Assembly: GCF_024756235.1 (NCBI RefSeq)
Contig: NZ_JANUGY010000002.1
Coordinates: forward strand, 62,001-126,000
Reading direction: 5' to 3'
Length of the DNA stretch: 64,000 bases
Source of the DNA: Massilia kyonggiensis
Lineage (GTDB): Bacteria > Pseudomonadota > Gammaproteobacteria > Burkholderiales > Burkholderiaceae_D
Part shown: piece by piece, positions 8,991 through 16,281 of the stretch
Layout: each line of letters opens with the position of its first letter
Numbering within the stretch: the first letter of the stretch is position 1
Translations under genes and position numbers: made by a program
Notes under the pieces: model-generated
Database searches by the model: none
What the model was told of the DNA's origin: nothing
The model's input: only the letters and a program-made list of their open reading frames with translations

Positions 8991-9697
8991 GCGACGAAGG
9001 TATCCGCCTCGCCAAGCGCGTGGCCGAAATCGTGCCGTGCTCGCGCGGCGAGGCCGAACGCTATATCGCGGGCGGCTGGGTGACGGTCGACGACGTGGTC
9101 GTCGAAGACCCCGCGACGCGCGTGACCTCGGCGCAGACGGTCGCGCTGCTGCCGGGCGCGGAGCCCGTCGAGCCGGCTCCCGTGACGATCCTGCTGCACA
9201 AGCCGGCCGGCGTCGATGCGGCCGGTGCGCTCGCGCTGATCGCGCCCGAGACGCTGGCCGCATCGCCCAACGCGCGCTTCCTGCGCCGGCATTTGTCGCG
9301 GCTGACCGTCGTCACGCCGCTGGAACCGGTAGCGAGCGGCCTGCTCGTGCTGAGCCAGGACTGGCGCGTGACGCGCAAGCTGGTCGAAGACGGCGCGCGC
9401 GTCGAACAGGAATACGTGGCCGAGGTCATTGGCGCGATCGCGGACGATGGATTGTCCCGCCTGAACGCGAGCATGCGCGTGCAGGGCAGGGCGACCGTGC
9501 CCCTGAAGGCCAGCTGGCAAAGCGAGGCGCGGCTGCGCCTGGCCGGCAAGGACGTCCGCCCGGGGCAGGTCGCAGCGATGTGCGCCGAGGTCGGCTTGAG
9601 CGTCAAATCGCTGCGCCGGCTGCGCATCGGGCGCGTGGCGCTGGGCCAGCTGCCGGCCGGGCGCTGGCGGTATCTGCACGAGACCGAACGGTTCTGA
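8987..9697 (+). CDS. S4-domain pseudouridine-synthase-like protein
   Basis: A 236-residue protein built like the RsuA/RluF family: an S4 RNA-binding domain (residues about 5–45, 'CSRGEAERYIAGGWVTVDD') followed by a pseudouridine synthase fold. The catalytic loop, normally G-R-L-D, reads T-P-L-E in 'VTPLEPVASGLLVLSQD', so the invariant Asp appears replaced by Glu. It may be a non-catalytic RNA-binding protein, or an enzyme using another residue. It starts within the ltaE stop and ends the operon. Confidence 0.75.
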   Translation: MSDEGIRLAKRVAEIVPCSRGEAERYIAGGWVTVDDVVVEDPATRVTSAQTVALLPGAEPVEPAPVTILLHKPAGVDAAGALALIAPETLAASPNARFLRRHLSRLTVVTPLEPVASGLLVLSQDWRVTRKLVEDGARVEQEYVAEVIGAIADDGLSRLNASMRVQGRATVPLKASWQSEARLRLAGKDVRPGQVAAMCAEVGLSVKSLRRLRIGRVALGQLPAGRWRYLHETERF

Positions 9698-9698
9698 T

Positions 9699-10436
9699 TC
9701 AGGCCACGTAGCCGCCATCGATCGTCAACGACGCCCCGTTGACATACCCCGCCTCGTTCCCCACGAGGTAAGCGACCAGCCCCGCGATCTCGGCGTCCTG
9801 TCCCATCCGGCCCACCGGGATCTGCGAGCGCAGGTACGCACGCACGGATTTGTCCGCGACGATTTCCGTCTCCGTCGGCCCCGGCTGCACATTGTTCACC
9901 GTGATGCCGCGCGGCCCGAGGTCGCGTGCGAGCCCGCGCGTGAGGCCGGCCACGGCGGCCTTGCTCATCGCGTACAACGCCACGCCCGGGCTGCCCGCGC
10001 GGTCCGCCACCATGCTCCCGATGTTCACGATGCGTCCGCCTTCTTTCATGTGCGGCGCGGCCGCCTGCGTGGCGACGAACAGGGCGCGCACGTTGACGGC
10101 GGCGATGCGGTCGTAGTCCGAAAGCGTCGTTTCGTCGAGGTCCTTGTGGACGAGGATGCCCGCGCTGTTGACGAGGATGTCGATGCGGCCGAACTGCGCC
10201 GCCACGCCCTCGATGGCCTGCTGTAGCGCGTGCGCGTCGGCACTGTCCGCGCGCAGGGGCAGGGCGCGGCCGCCGGCGGCGTCGATGTCCGCCGCCAGTT
10301 GCAACGCGCGGTCGTGCGCGCTGACGTACGTGAACGCGACGGTGGCGCCGTCGGCAGCGAGGCGGCGTACGATGGCGGCGCCAATGCCGCGCGAACCGCC
10401 GGTGACGAATGCGATATTGCCGGTGAGGGAAGTCAT
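9699..10436 (-). CDS. SDR-family NAD(P)-dependent oxidoreductase
   Basis: A 245-residue short-chain dehydrogenase. The cofactor motif TGGSRGIG lies near the N-terminus, NSAG in the middle, and the catalytic Ser–Tyr–Lys set in 'NIGSM' and 'YAMSK'. The C-terminus 'VNGASLTIDGGY' is typical of the FabG-like classical group. The substrate is unknown. ATG 10436 has an AAGGA ribosome site. It is divergent from the TetR gene with operator-like repeats between, so it is probably the target of that repressor. Confidence 0.88.
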   Translation of the reverse strand: MTSLTGNIAFVTGGSRGIGAAIVRRLAADGATVAFTYVSAHDRALQLAADIDAAGGRALPLRADSADAHALQQAIEGVAAQFGRIDILVNSAGILVHKDLDETTLSDYDRIAAVNVRALFVATQAAAPHMKEGGRIVNIGSMVADRAGSPGVALYAMSKAAVAGLTRGLARDLGPRGITVNNVQPGPTETEIVADKSVRAYLRSQIPVGRMGQDAEIAGLVAYLVGNEAGYVNGASLTIDGGYVA

Positions 10437-10451
10437 GATACGTCCTTTCTT

Positions 10452-10463
10452 GACTGATTGGTC
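10452..10463. promoter_or_regulatory. Candidate TetR operator, copy 1
   Basis: GACTGATTGGTC is an imperfect palindrome in the 84-bp space between the SDR gene and the TetR gene. It recurs with only two differences at 10496–10507. Paired operators in a divergent promoter are usual for TetR regulators that repress themselves and the neighbour. Confidence 0.6.
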
Positions 10464-10495
10464 CAAAATTGAGTTTGGATTATACTTCCATTCTG

Positions 10496-10507
10496 GACTG
10501 ACTAGTC
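10496..10507. promoter_or_regulatory. Candidate TetR operator, copy 2
   Basis: GACTGACTAGTC is the second copy, 44 bp (about four helical turns) from the first, so both would face the same side of the DNA. It ends 13 bases before the TetR start codon, consistent with autorepression. Confidence 0.6.
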
Positions 10508-10520
10508 AAGATTAAAAACG

Positions 10521-11126
10521 ATGGCAAGAACGAAAGTATTCGACCCGGCCGCGGCGCTCGACGCGGCGGTGCGGGTGTTCTGGGAGCAGGGGTACGAGGC
10601 GACATCCACGGACGACCTGGTCCGTGCGATGGGCATCGGCCGCCAGAGCATGTACGACACGTTCGGCGACAAGAAGCAGCTGTATCTCGCCGCGCTTACG
10701 CACTACACGGACACGGGCGGCGCGGCGCTGAAGCATCGTCTTGCGGCCGGACCGTCGCCACTGGGTGCATTGGAAGCGTTCCTGCGCGAGATCGCCGGCT
10801 CGGATGCGGCCCTGCGCGCGCGCGGCTGCCTCAGCGTCAACGCCATCGCGGAATTCGGGCAAGCCGACGCCGACGTGCAGGCGCTCGTCGAACGCTCGCA
10901 ACGGATCACGGAAAACATTTTCGCGGAGGTTCTCACGCGTGCGCGCCAGGCCGGCGAACTGGCGCCCGGGCTCGATCCGGCGGCAGCCGCGCATTTCATC
11001 CACACGGCCATCCGCGGCATGCGCATCAGCGCGAAGGCGGGCGCCGGCGCGGCGCAACTCGGTGCGACGGTCGATTTCGTCATCGCCGCACTGAAGGCGC
11101 ACGCGGCGCCCGTCGCGGAAGTCTGA
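10521..11126 (+). CDS. TetR-family transcriptional regulator
   Basis: A 201-residue repressor. The N-terminal helix-turn-helix covers about residues 10–55 ('FWEQGYEATSTDDLVRAMG', 'GRQSMYDTFGDKKQLY'), and the rest is an all-helical ligand domain with 'CLSVNAIAEFG'. The sequence resembles the TetR group found beside SDR oxidoreductases. It is divergent from the SDR gene and probably controls it. The inducer is unknown. Confidence 0.88.
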   Translation: MARTKVFDPAAALDAAVRVFWEQGYEATSTDDLVRAMGIGRQSMYDTFGDKKQLYLAALTHYTDTGGAALKHRLAAGPSPLGALEAFLREIAGSDAALRARGCLSVNAIAEFGQADADVQALVERSQRITENIFAEVLTRARQAGELAPGLDPAAAAHFIHTAIRGMRISAKAGAGAAQLGATVDFVIAALKAHAAPVAEV

Positions 11127-11129
11127 GCG

Positions 11130-11600
11130 TCAGTCTTCCGTCTTGCCCGCCGCGTCGATCAGGTTGTCGCGCAGTTGCACGATGGCCTTTTGCAGCTTCG
11201 GGAATTCGTCCGGGCCCAGGCCGGACGCGGCGACCGTCTGCTTGCCGAACCCCAGTCCCTTTTCGCGCAGCGCGCGGCCCGCATCCGTGAGCGAGATGCG
11301 GACGTTGCGCTCGTCTTCCTTGTCGCGTTCGCGGCGCACATAGCCCATCGCTTCCAGGCGCTTCAGCATCGGCGTCACCGTGCTCGGTTCCAGGAACAGT
11401 TTTTCGCTCAAGGCCTTGACCGTCTGCTGGTCCTGCTCCCACAGCGCGATGATCGCCAGGTACTGCGGGTAGGTGAGGCCCAGCGCGTCCAGTACGGGCT
11501 TGTACACGCGCGAATACGCGAGGTTGGTCGAGTAGATCGCAAAGCACATGAAGTCCGCCATGCGGGCGGCTTTGGCGCGGGTGTCGTTGTCGTCAGGCAT
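11130..11600 (-). CDS. OhrR-like MarR-family regulator
   Basis: A 156-residue MarR regulator of the OhrR type: 'CFAIYSTNLAYSRVYKPVL' followed by 'LGLTYPQYLAIIALWE'. C19 falls where OhrR proteins carry the peroxide-sensing cysteine, so the protein may release DNA on oxidation by organic peroxides. The winged helix is at about residues 60–110 ('LSEKLFLEPSTVTPMLKRLE'). No ohr gene is adjacent. The divergent gene is a GST, which would suit an electrophile or peroxide response. Confidence 0.87.
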   Translation of the reverse strand: MPDDNDTRAKAARMADFMCFAIYSTNLAYSRVYKPVLDALGLTYPQYLAIIALWEQDQQTVKALSEKLFLEPSTVTPMLKRLEAMGYVRRERDKEDERNVRISLTDAGRALREKGLGFGKQTVAASGLGPDEFPKLQKAIVQLRDNLIDAAGKTED

Positions 11601-11614
11601 GATTATCCAGAAAA

Positions 11615-11635
11615 TTATCGCGATAACGATTATCG
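11615..11635. promoter_or_regulatory. Candidate MarR/OhrR operator
   Basis: A perfect 12-bp palindrome TTATCGCGATAA (11615–11626) is followed directly by the near-palindrome CGATTATCG (11627–11635). A further TTTCGATAAT lies at 11698–11707 next to the GST start. The AT-rich TATCG repeats stand out from the GC-rich surroundings and lie between the two divergent genes. Confidence 0.58.
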
Positions 11636-11714
11636 TACTTGAAATTCGGGAATCGCGCTGCTAGACTTTGCCAAAATACTTATCTCAATAATCTTTATTT
11701 CGATAATGGGGCGC

Positions 11715-12362
11715 ATGATGAAACTGTACGACGCCGCCATCTCGTCCGCCGCCGCGCGGGTGCGCATTGCCCTCGCGCTGAAGGGCCTGCAAGTCGACCG
11801 CATCCCCGTCGAGATCGTGGGCGAGGGCGCGGAGAACCGCCGGCCGGCCTACCGGGACGTGAATCCGCAAGGCCTCGTGCCCGCGCTGCTGACGGACGAC
11901 GGCGTGCTGCTGACGCAATCGCTGGCCATCGTCGAATACCTGGATGAGGTCTACCCGCAGGCGCCGCTGCTGCCGGCGGACCCGGCGACGCGGGCCTGGG
12001 TGCGCGCCTTCGTGCTGGCCGTGCTGGCCGAGACGCATGCGCTCGTGACGCCCCGTGTGATCAACCACCTCGCGACCATGCCGGGCTTCGACGGGGCGAC
12101 CGCGCCCGCGTGGCGCCGTCACTGGACGGAAGAGGGGATCGATGCGCTGGAAGCGCTGCTGGCGCGCCGCCATGCGGTGACGCCCAGCCGCTTCTGTGCG
12201 GGCGACACGCCGGGCCTCGCGGACGTCTTCCTGTTCCCGCAGGCGCTGAACGCGGCGCGCGCGGATCTGCCGCTGGCGCGCTGGCCGCACGTGGAGGCGA
12301 TCGCCGTGCGGTTGGCCGACCTCCCCGCGTTCAGGGACAACGCTCAGGTCAAGGCAGAGTGA
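11715..12362 (+). CDS. Zeta-class-like glutathione S-transferase
   Basis: A 215-residue GST with an N-terminal thioredoxin fold and helical C-terminal domain. The stretch SSAAARVRIAL (residues 10–20) corresponds to the maleylacetoacetate isomerase motif SSCxxRVRIAL, but the cysteine is alanine. 'NPQGLVPALL' and 'LTQSLAIVEYLDEVYP' are also zeta-like. No tyrosine catabolism genes are nearby, so a detoxifying role under the divergent OhrR-like regulator is more likely. ATG 11715 or 11718 are both possible starts. The 3' end overlaps the convergent kinase by 14 bases. Confidence 0.82.
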   Translation: MMKLYDAAISSAAARVRIALALKGLQVDRIPVEIVGEGAENRRPAYRDVNPQGLVPALLTDDGVLLTQSLAIVEYLDEVYPQAPLLPADPATRAWVRAFVLAVLAETHALVTPRVINHLATMPGFDGATAPAWRRHWTEEGIDALEALLARRHAVTPSRFCAGDTPGLADVFLFPQALNAARADLPLARWPHVEAIAVRLADLPAFRDNAQVKAE

Positions 12363-13647
12363 GGCGCGCCTCCAGCCCGCCCTCCGGCCGGTTGTGCAGG
12401 GTCAGCGTCCCGCCGAGACTCCCCGCCAGCTGGCGCGCGATGGCGAGCCCGAGGCCCGTGCCGCCCGTGTCCCGGTTGCGTGACGCCTCCAGCCGGAAGA
12501 ACGGTTCGAACACGGCTTCCAGCTGCTCGACGGGGATGCCGGGGCCGTTGTCCAGCACGCGGATCAGGACCGCGCCCTGGCTGTCCCGCCCGGCGACGAT
12601 GGCGGCACTGCCGCCGTAGCGCAGCGCGTTGTCGACGAGGTTGCCGATGATCCGCCGCAGCGCCTTCGGGCGCGTGTGCACCGGTGCGCCGATGCGGCCT
12701 TCGAGATTTACAGCGCTGCCCGCGTCGCGATAATCCAGCACGAGGCTGTCGAGCTGGGCGTCGAGGTCGACGGCGCGCGCCGGTTCCCGTTCGCCGTGCA
12801 TGGCGCGCGCGTAGCCGATGCCGTCCTTGACGAGGCCTTGCAGTTCCTCGAGGTCGGCGCGCAGGCGGGGCTGCTGGGCTTCGTCGTCCATCATGTCCAC
12901 GCGCAGGCGCATGCGCGTGATCGGCGTTTGAAGGTCGTGCGAGATGGCCGCGAGGATGCGCACGCGTTCGTCGACGTACGCGGCGATGCGCTTCTGCATG
13001 GCGTTGAACGCGCGCGCCGAACGCAGCACTTCGGACGGGCCACGTTCCGGCAGTTCGACGGGACGCAGGTCCGGGCCGAGCGCATCGGCCGCCTCGGCCA
13101 GCACGCGCAGCGGACGCACGGCCTGGCGCACCGCGAACCAGCAGCACGCGGCCAGGATCGCCAGCTGCGCCGCGAGCACGTACGGCAGCCACGGCGACAG
13201 CGGCACGCCGCGCATCGGCTGCACGTCGATGGTCAGCGGCGAGCCGTCGGACAGGCGCAGGTGGACCTGCATGCGGCCCTCGTTCCCGAGGCCGTTCACG
13301 GACAGCGGATAGCTGCGGCCGATGCCCTGTTCGATCGAGTGCGCGATCTGCGCCGACAGCTTCTCGTCCGGCATCGCGCCCACCGTTTCGCCCGGACCGA
13401 GGATGAAGCGGTAGCTGCGCCGCGCGAGCCGCGGCAGCCACGCCGGGCGCTCGGCCGCCGGCAGCAGGTCGAGCAGGGCGACCGAACTCGCGACCTCGCG
13501 TTCCACATACCCCATCATGAGGTTCGTCGTGGCCTGGTCGCGTTCCGTGAACGTCAACGCGACGGACAGGCCCTGCGCCAGTGCGAGCCCTGCGAAGAGG
13601 ATCAGCGCGAGGCGCGCATACAGGCTGCGCGGCCACCAGGGTGTCAT
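12349..13647 (-). CDS. Sensor histidine kinase of OmpR/EnvZ type
   Basis: A 432-residue membrane kinase: TM helix at about 11–32, periplasmic loop 33–152, TM helix 153–173, HAMP about 174–225, H-box 'ISHDLQTPITRMRLR' with phosphoacceptor H237, then a HATPase domain with 'NLVDNALRYGG', 'DNGPGIP' and 'GTGLGLAIA'. The start ATG overlaps the response regulator's stop by four bases. The periplasmic loop of about 120 residues shows no named sensor domain. It faces genes for a CcdA-like protein and a thioredoxin, so an envelope redox signal is conceivable. Confidence 0.93.
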   Translation of the reverse strand: MTPWWPRSLYARLALILFAGLALAQGLSVALTFTERDQATTNLMMGYVEREVASSVALLDLLPAAERPAWLPRLARRSYRFILGPGETVGAMPDEKLSAQIAHSIEQGIGRSYPLSVNGLGNEGRMQVHLRLSDGSPLTIDVQPMRGVPLSPWLPYVLAAQLAILAACCWFAVRQAVRPLRVLAEAADALGPDLRPVELPERGPSEVLRSARAFNAMQKRIAAYVDERVRILAAISHDLQTPITRMRLRVDMMDDEAQQPRLRADLEELQGLVKDGIGYARAMHGEREPARAVDLDAQLDSLVLDYRDAGSAVNLEGRIGAPVHTRPKALRRIIGNLVDNALRYGGSAAIVAGRDSQGAVLIRVLDNGPGIPVEQLEAVFEPFFRLEASRNRDTGGTGLGLAIARQLAGSLGGTLTLHNRPEGGLEARLTLP

Positions 13648-14387
13648 GGCGTCTTGCCTTCCAATATCGTCACCTCGGCCGAGAACACATAGCCCTCGTT
13701 GCGCAGGGTCTTGATGTAGCGGGGCTCGCGCGCACCGTCGCCCAGGCGCTGGCGCAGGCGGCTCACGAGCAGGTCGATCGAGCGGTCGAAGAATTCCGCG
13801 TCGTTGCCGTGCGTGAGGCCCATCAGCTGGTCGCGCGACAGCACGCGCTGCGGGTGGTCGAGGAACACGCGCAGCAGGCGGTATTCCGCGCCGCTCATCG
13901 CGACCTCGACGCCGTCCGCGTCGAGCAGGTGGCGGCCGACCGTGTCGAGGCGCCAGTCGCCGAACGCGATCAGTTTCGCCGCTTCCGTCACCTGCAGGTT
14001 CGGCGGCAGCATGCGCGTGCGGCGCAGGACGGCGCGGATGCGGGCCAGCAGTTCGCGCACGGCGAACGGTTTCGGCACGTAGTCGTCGGCGCCGAGTTCC
14101 AGGCCGACGACGCGGTCGGTCTCGTCGTCGCGCGCCGTCAGCATCACGATCGGCACCGCGCGGTGCTTCCCCGCGCGCAGTTCGCGGCACAAGGTGAGGC
14201 CGTCCTCGCCAGGCATCATGATGTCGAGCAGGATCAGGTCGGGCGTCGCGTGCATCAGCGCGTTTCTCATCTCGCGGCCGTTGGCGGCCAGCGTGACGCG
14301 CAGGCCCTGCTTTTCCAGATAGGCGCCGACCAGTTCGCGGATGCCGCGGTCGTCGTCGACGACCAGGACGTGATCGGTTTCGTTCAT
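13644..14387 (-). CDS. OmpR-family response regulator
   Basis: A 247-residue regulator with an N-terminal receiver (acidic pair D11–D12, phosphoacceptor D55 in 'LILLDIMMPG', 'KPF' near residue 106) and a C-terminal winged helix ending 'YIKTLRNEGYVF'. ATG 14387 has a clear AAGGAG ribosome site. It is first in a two-gene operon with the kinase. GGACACAT repeats upstream are candidate binding sites. Confidence 0.94.
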   Translation of the reverse strand: MNETDHVLVVDDDRGIRELVGAYLEKQGLRVTLAANGREMRNALMHATPDLILLDIMMPGEDGLTLCRELRAGKHRAVPIVMLTARDDETDRVVGLELGADDYVPKPFAVRELLARIRAVLRRTRMLPPNLQVTEAAKLIAFGDWRLDTVGRHLLDADGVEVAMSGAEYRLLRVFLDHPQRVLSRDQLMGLTHGNDAEFFDRSIDLLVSRLRQRLGDGAREPRYIKTLRNEGYVFSAEVTILEGKTP

Positions 14388-14449
14388 GGGTTCTCCTTCG
14401 TTGGTTGCAGGGCTACTGTAGCGCGACGTCGCGGCGTCATTATGTCCGA

Positions 14450-14508
14450 ATGTGTCGAGGGCTGGACAGGACACATGGCCTGACAAAAATGGGAGGTTGC
14501 GGACACAT
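14450..14508. promoter_or_regulatory. Repeats in divergent promoter (candidate regulator sites)
   Basis: ATGTGTC at 14450–14456 and GACACAT at 14470–14476 form an inverted repeat. GGACACAT occurs at 14469–14476 and again at 14501–14508. These lie between the response regulator and the ccdA-like gene, and may be OmpR-type binding sites controlling both directions. Confidence 0.4.
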
Positions 14509-14560
14509 CGCGCACACACCGCGGGCGTCCAATGGAGTCTCACAAATACAGGAGGCTCCC

Positions 14561-15253
14561 ATGACCGACCCGATCGCATCTCCGCTTGCCCTGCTGGCCG
14601 GCCTGGCCACGGTGGCGTCCCCGTGCGTGCTGCCCGTGCTGCCGTTCCTGCTCGGCGCCACCGTCGAACAGGCGGATCGCCGCCGCCCGCTGCTGATCGT
14701 GGCCGGCTTCGTGCTGTCGTTCTCCGCGTTCGTGCTGGCGCTGGGCGCCGTATCGAGCGCCGCGCAGCTGGCGCAGGAGACGCTGCGCAACATCGCGATC
14801 GTGCTGCTGGGCGTATCGGGTCTGCTGCGGATCTGGTCGCGGCCGTGGGACCTGCTCGTCGACACCGTCCGCCCGCTGTGGGCGAAGCTGCGCGGCACCG
14901 ATGCCGTCCCGAAGCAGAGCGGCGCGTTCGTGCTCGGCCTGTCGCTGGGCGCCGTGTGGACGCCGTGCGCAGGTCCCGTCCTCGCCTCGATTCTCGCCCT
15001 CGTCGTGCAGGCGCACGATCCCTATAAAGCCGTGCAGCTCGTCGGCCTGTATGCGCTCGGTGCCGCGCTGCCGATGCTGGCACTCATCCACGGCGGCCAG
15101 GCCATCGTCCAGCGGGTGCGCGGCGTGGCCCGGCATGCCGTGGCCCTGCAGCGCGCGTTCGGCGTGCTCGTGCTGGCCAGCGCGGCCGCGATCTGGTTCC
15201 AGGTCGACACGCAGATCGCTGCCCACGTCCAGTCCATCTTCCCAACCCTGTAA
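14561..15253 (+). CDS. CcdA/DsbD-type thiol-disulfide membrane transporter
   Basis: A 230-residue protein with six likely membrane helices. The two helix-embedded Cys-Pro motifs are 'SPCVLPVLPFLLG' near residue 20 and 'TPCAGPVLASIL' near residue 135, as in CcdA and the DsbD core. Such proteins move electrons from cytoplasmic thioredoxin to periplasmic partners. ATG 14561 follows AGGAGG. The secreted thioredoxin nine bases downstream is the obvious electron acceptor. Confidence 0.87.
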   Translation: MTDPIASPLALLAGLATVASPCVLPVLPFLLGATVEQADRRRPLLIVAGFVLSFSAFVLALGAVSSAAQLAQETLRNIAIVLLGVSGLLRIWSRPWDLLVDTVRPLWAKLRGTDAVPKQSGAFVLGLSLGAVWTPCAGPVLASILALVVQAHDPYKAVQLVGLYALGAALPMLALIHGGQAIVQRVRGVARHAVALQRAFGVLVLASAAAIWFQVDTQIAAHVQSIFPTL

Positions 15254-15262
15254 GGAGTTCAC

Positions 15263-15757
15263 ATGAAAATCCGTTCCCTCATCGCCGCCGCTGCCGCCTT
15301 CGTCGCCGTCGGTGCGCAAGCCGCCCCGGCGCCGGACTTCGCCGGCATCGACAACTGGATCAACAGCGCGCCCTTGAGCATGCAGCAGCTGCGCGGCAAG
15401 GTGGTGCTCGTGGACTTCTGGACGTATGACTGCATCAACTGCCAGCACGTGCTGCCGTACGTGAAAGGCTGGCACCAGAAGTACAAGGACCAGGGGCTGG
15501 TCGTCGTCGGCGTGCACACGCCGGAATACGGCTTCGAGCGCAACCTGAACAACCTCAAGACGGCCGTGCAGCGCAACGGCATTACGTTCCCGGTCGCGCA
15601 GGACAACCGGTATGCAACCTGGAGCGCGTACAACAACCAGTTCTGGCCCGCGTTCTACCTCGTCGACAAGAAGGGCGAAGTGGTCTACACGCACTTCGGC
15701 GAAGGGGACTATGCGCAGACCGAGGCGACGATCCGCAAGCTGCTGGCGCAGCAGTGA
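15263..15757 (+). CDS. Exported thioredoxin-like protein (CxxC = CINC)
   Basis: A 164-residue protein with a signal peptide (cleavage likely after 'AVGAQA', about residue 20) and a thioredoxin fold. The active-site segment is 'DFWTYDCINCQHVLPY', and cis-Pro is expected in 'FWPAFYLVDKKG'. The DFWTYxCINC form is typical of DipZ-like and TlpA-like redoxins that pair with CcdA. It would act in the periplasm, receiving electrons from the preceding gene's product. Confidence 0.88.
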   Translation: MKIRSLIAAAAAFVAVGAQAAPAPDFAGIDNWINSAPLSMQQLRGKVVLVDFWTYDCINCQHVLPYVKGWHQKYKDQGLVVVGVHTPEYGFERNLNNLKTAVQRNGITFPVAQDNRYATWSAYNNQFWPAFYLVDKKGEVVYTHFGEGDYAQTEATIRKLLAQQ

Positions 15758-15758
15758 T

Positions 15759-16274
15759 TTACGTGGCTTCGGCGGGGGCACCGGCCTTCGCCGGCTTCGG
15801 CAGCTGCACGAGGCGCGTGCCGGCCAGGCGGTCATGCAGGAACTGGCGGTCACGGTCGAAGAAGGCCGTCAGGCCCCACGCCAGCACGCCCACCGCGACG
15901 GCTGCGCCGATCTGGGCCTTGTCCTTCAGGCCCAGCGCCGTGCAGGCGAGGAGGGCGGGCAGGAACCAGCCCCAGGCCAGCAGGTAGCGCACGATGGCCG
16001 TCGTCAGCGGCAGGCGCGCGCCGTCGTTGGTGACGACCTGCATGCGCCACGTCTTCATCGCGAGGGTGTGGCCGCTGTTGGTCCAGCCCCAGGTGAAATA
16101 CGCGCCGGTGACGACGAACAGCCAGACCTTCATCGCGTACTGGAACACGGGTGCGTGATTGTTGCGCGTGACGACGAGGAACAGCGCCACCGCCAGCATC
16201 TCCACCGCCAGCAGCAGGAAGGTCTCGTAGACCATCGTGATCAGGCGGCGCTTGATGCTTGGGGTGTCGTGCAT
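15759..16274 (-). CDS. RDD-family membrane protein
   Basis: A 171-residue membrane protein with an N-terminal 'RRLITMVYETFLLLAVEML' and a later 'GHTLAMKTWRMQVV', both RDD-domain signatures, and about four hydrophobic helices. Function is unknown; RDD proteins have been proposed as transport or sensing components. It is the last gene of the sigma factor–DUF3619–DUF3106 operon, seven bases after its neighbour. Confidence 0.85.
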   Translation of the reverse strand: MHDTPSIKRRLITMVYETFLLLAVEMLAVALFLVVTRNNHAPVFQYAMKVWLFVVTGAYFTWGWTNSGHTLAMKTWRMQVVTNDGARLPLTTAIVRYLLAWGWFLPALLACTALGLKDKAQIGAAVAVGVLAWGLTAFFDRDRQFLHDRLAGTRLVQLPKPAKAGAPAEAT

Positions 16275-16281
16275 GGAGTCC

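Noticed and set aside
12349-14190. Fusion of response regulator and kinase into one reading frame
   Set aside because: The kinase frame is open upstream across the regulator gene, but the regulator reads in another frame with a full family match and its own ribosome site. The kinase has its own ATG at 13647 in the usual four-base overlap.
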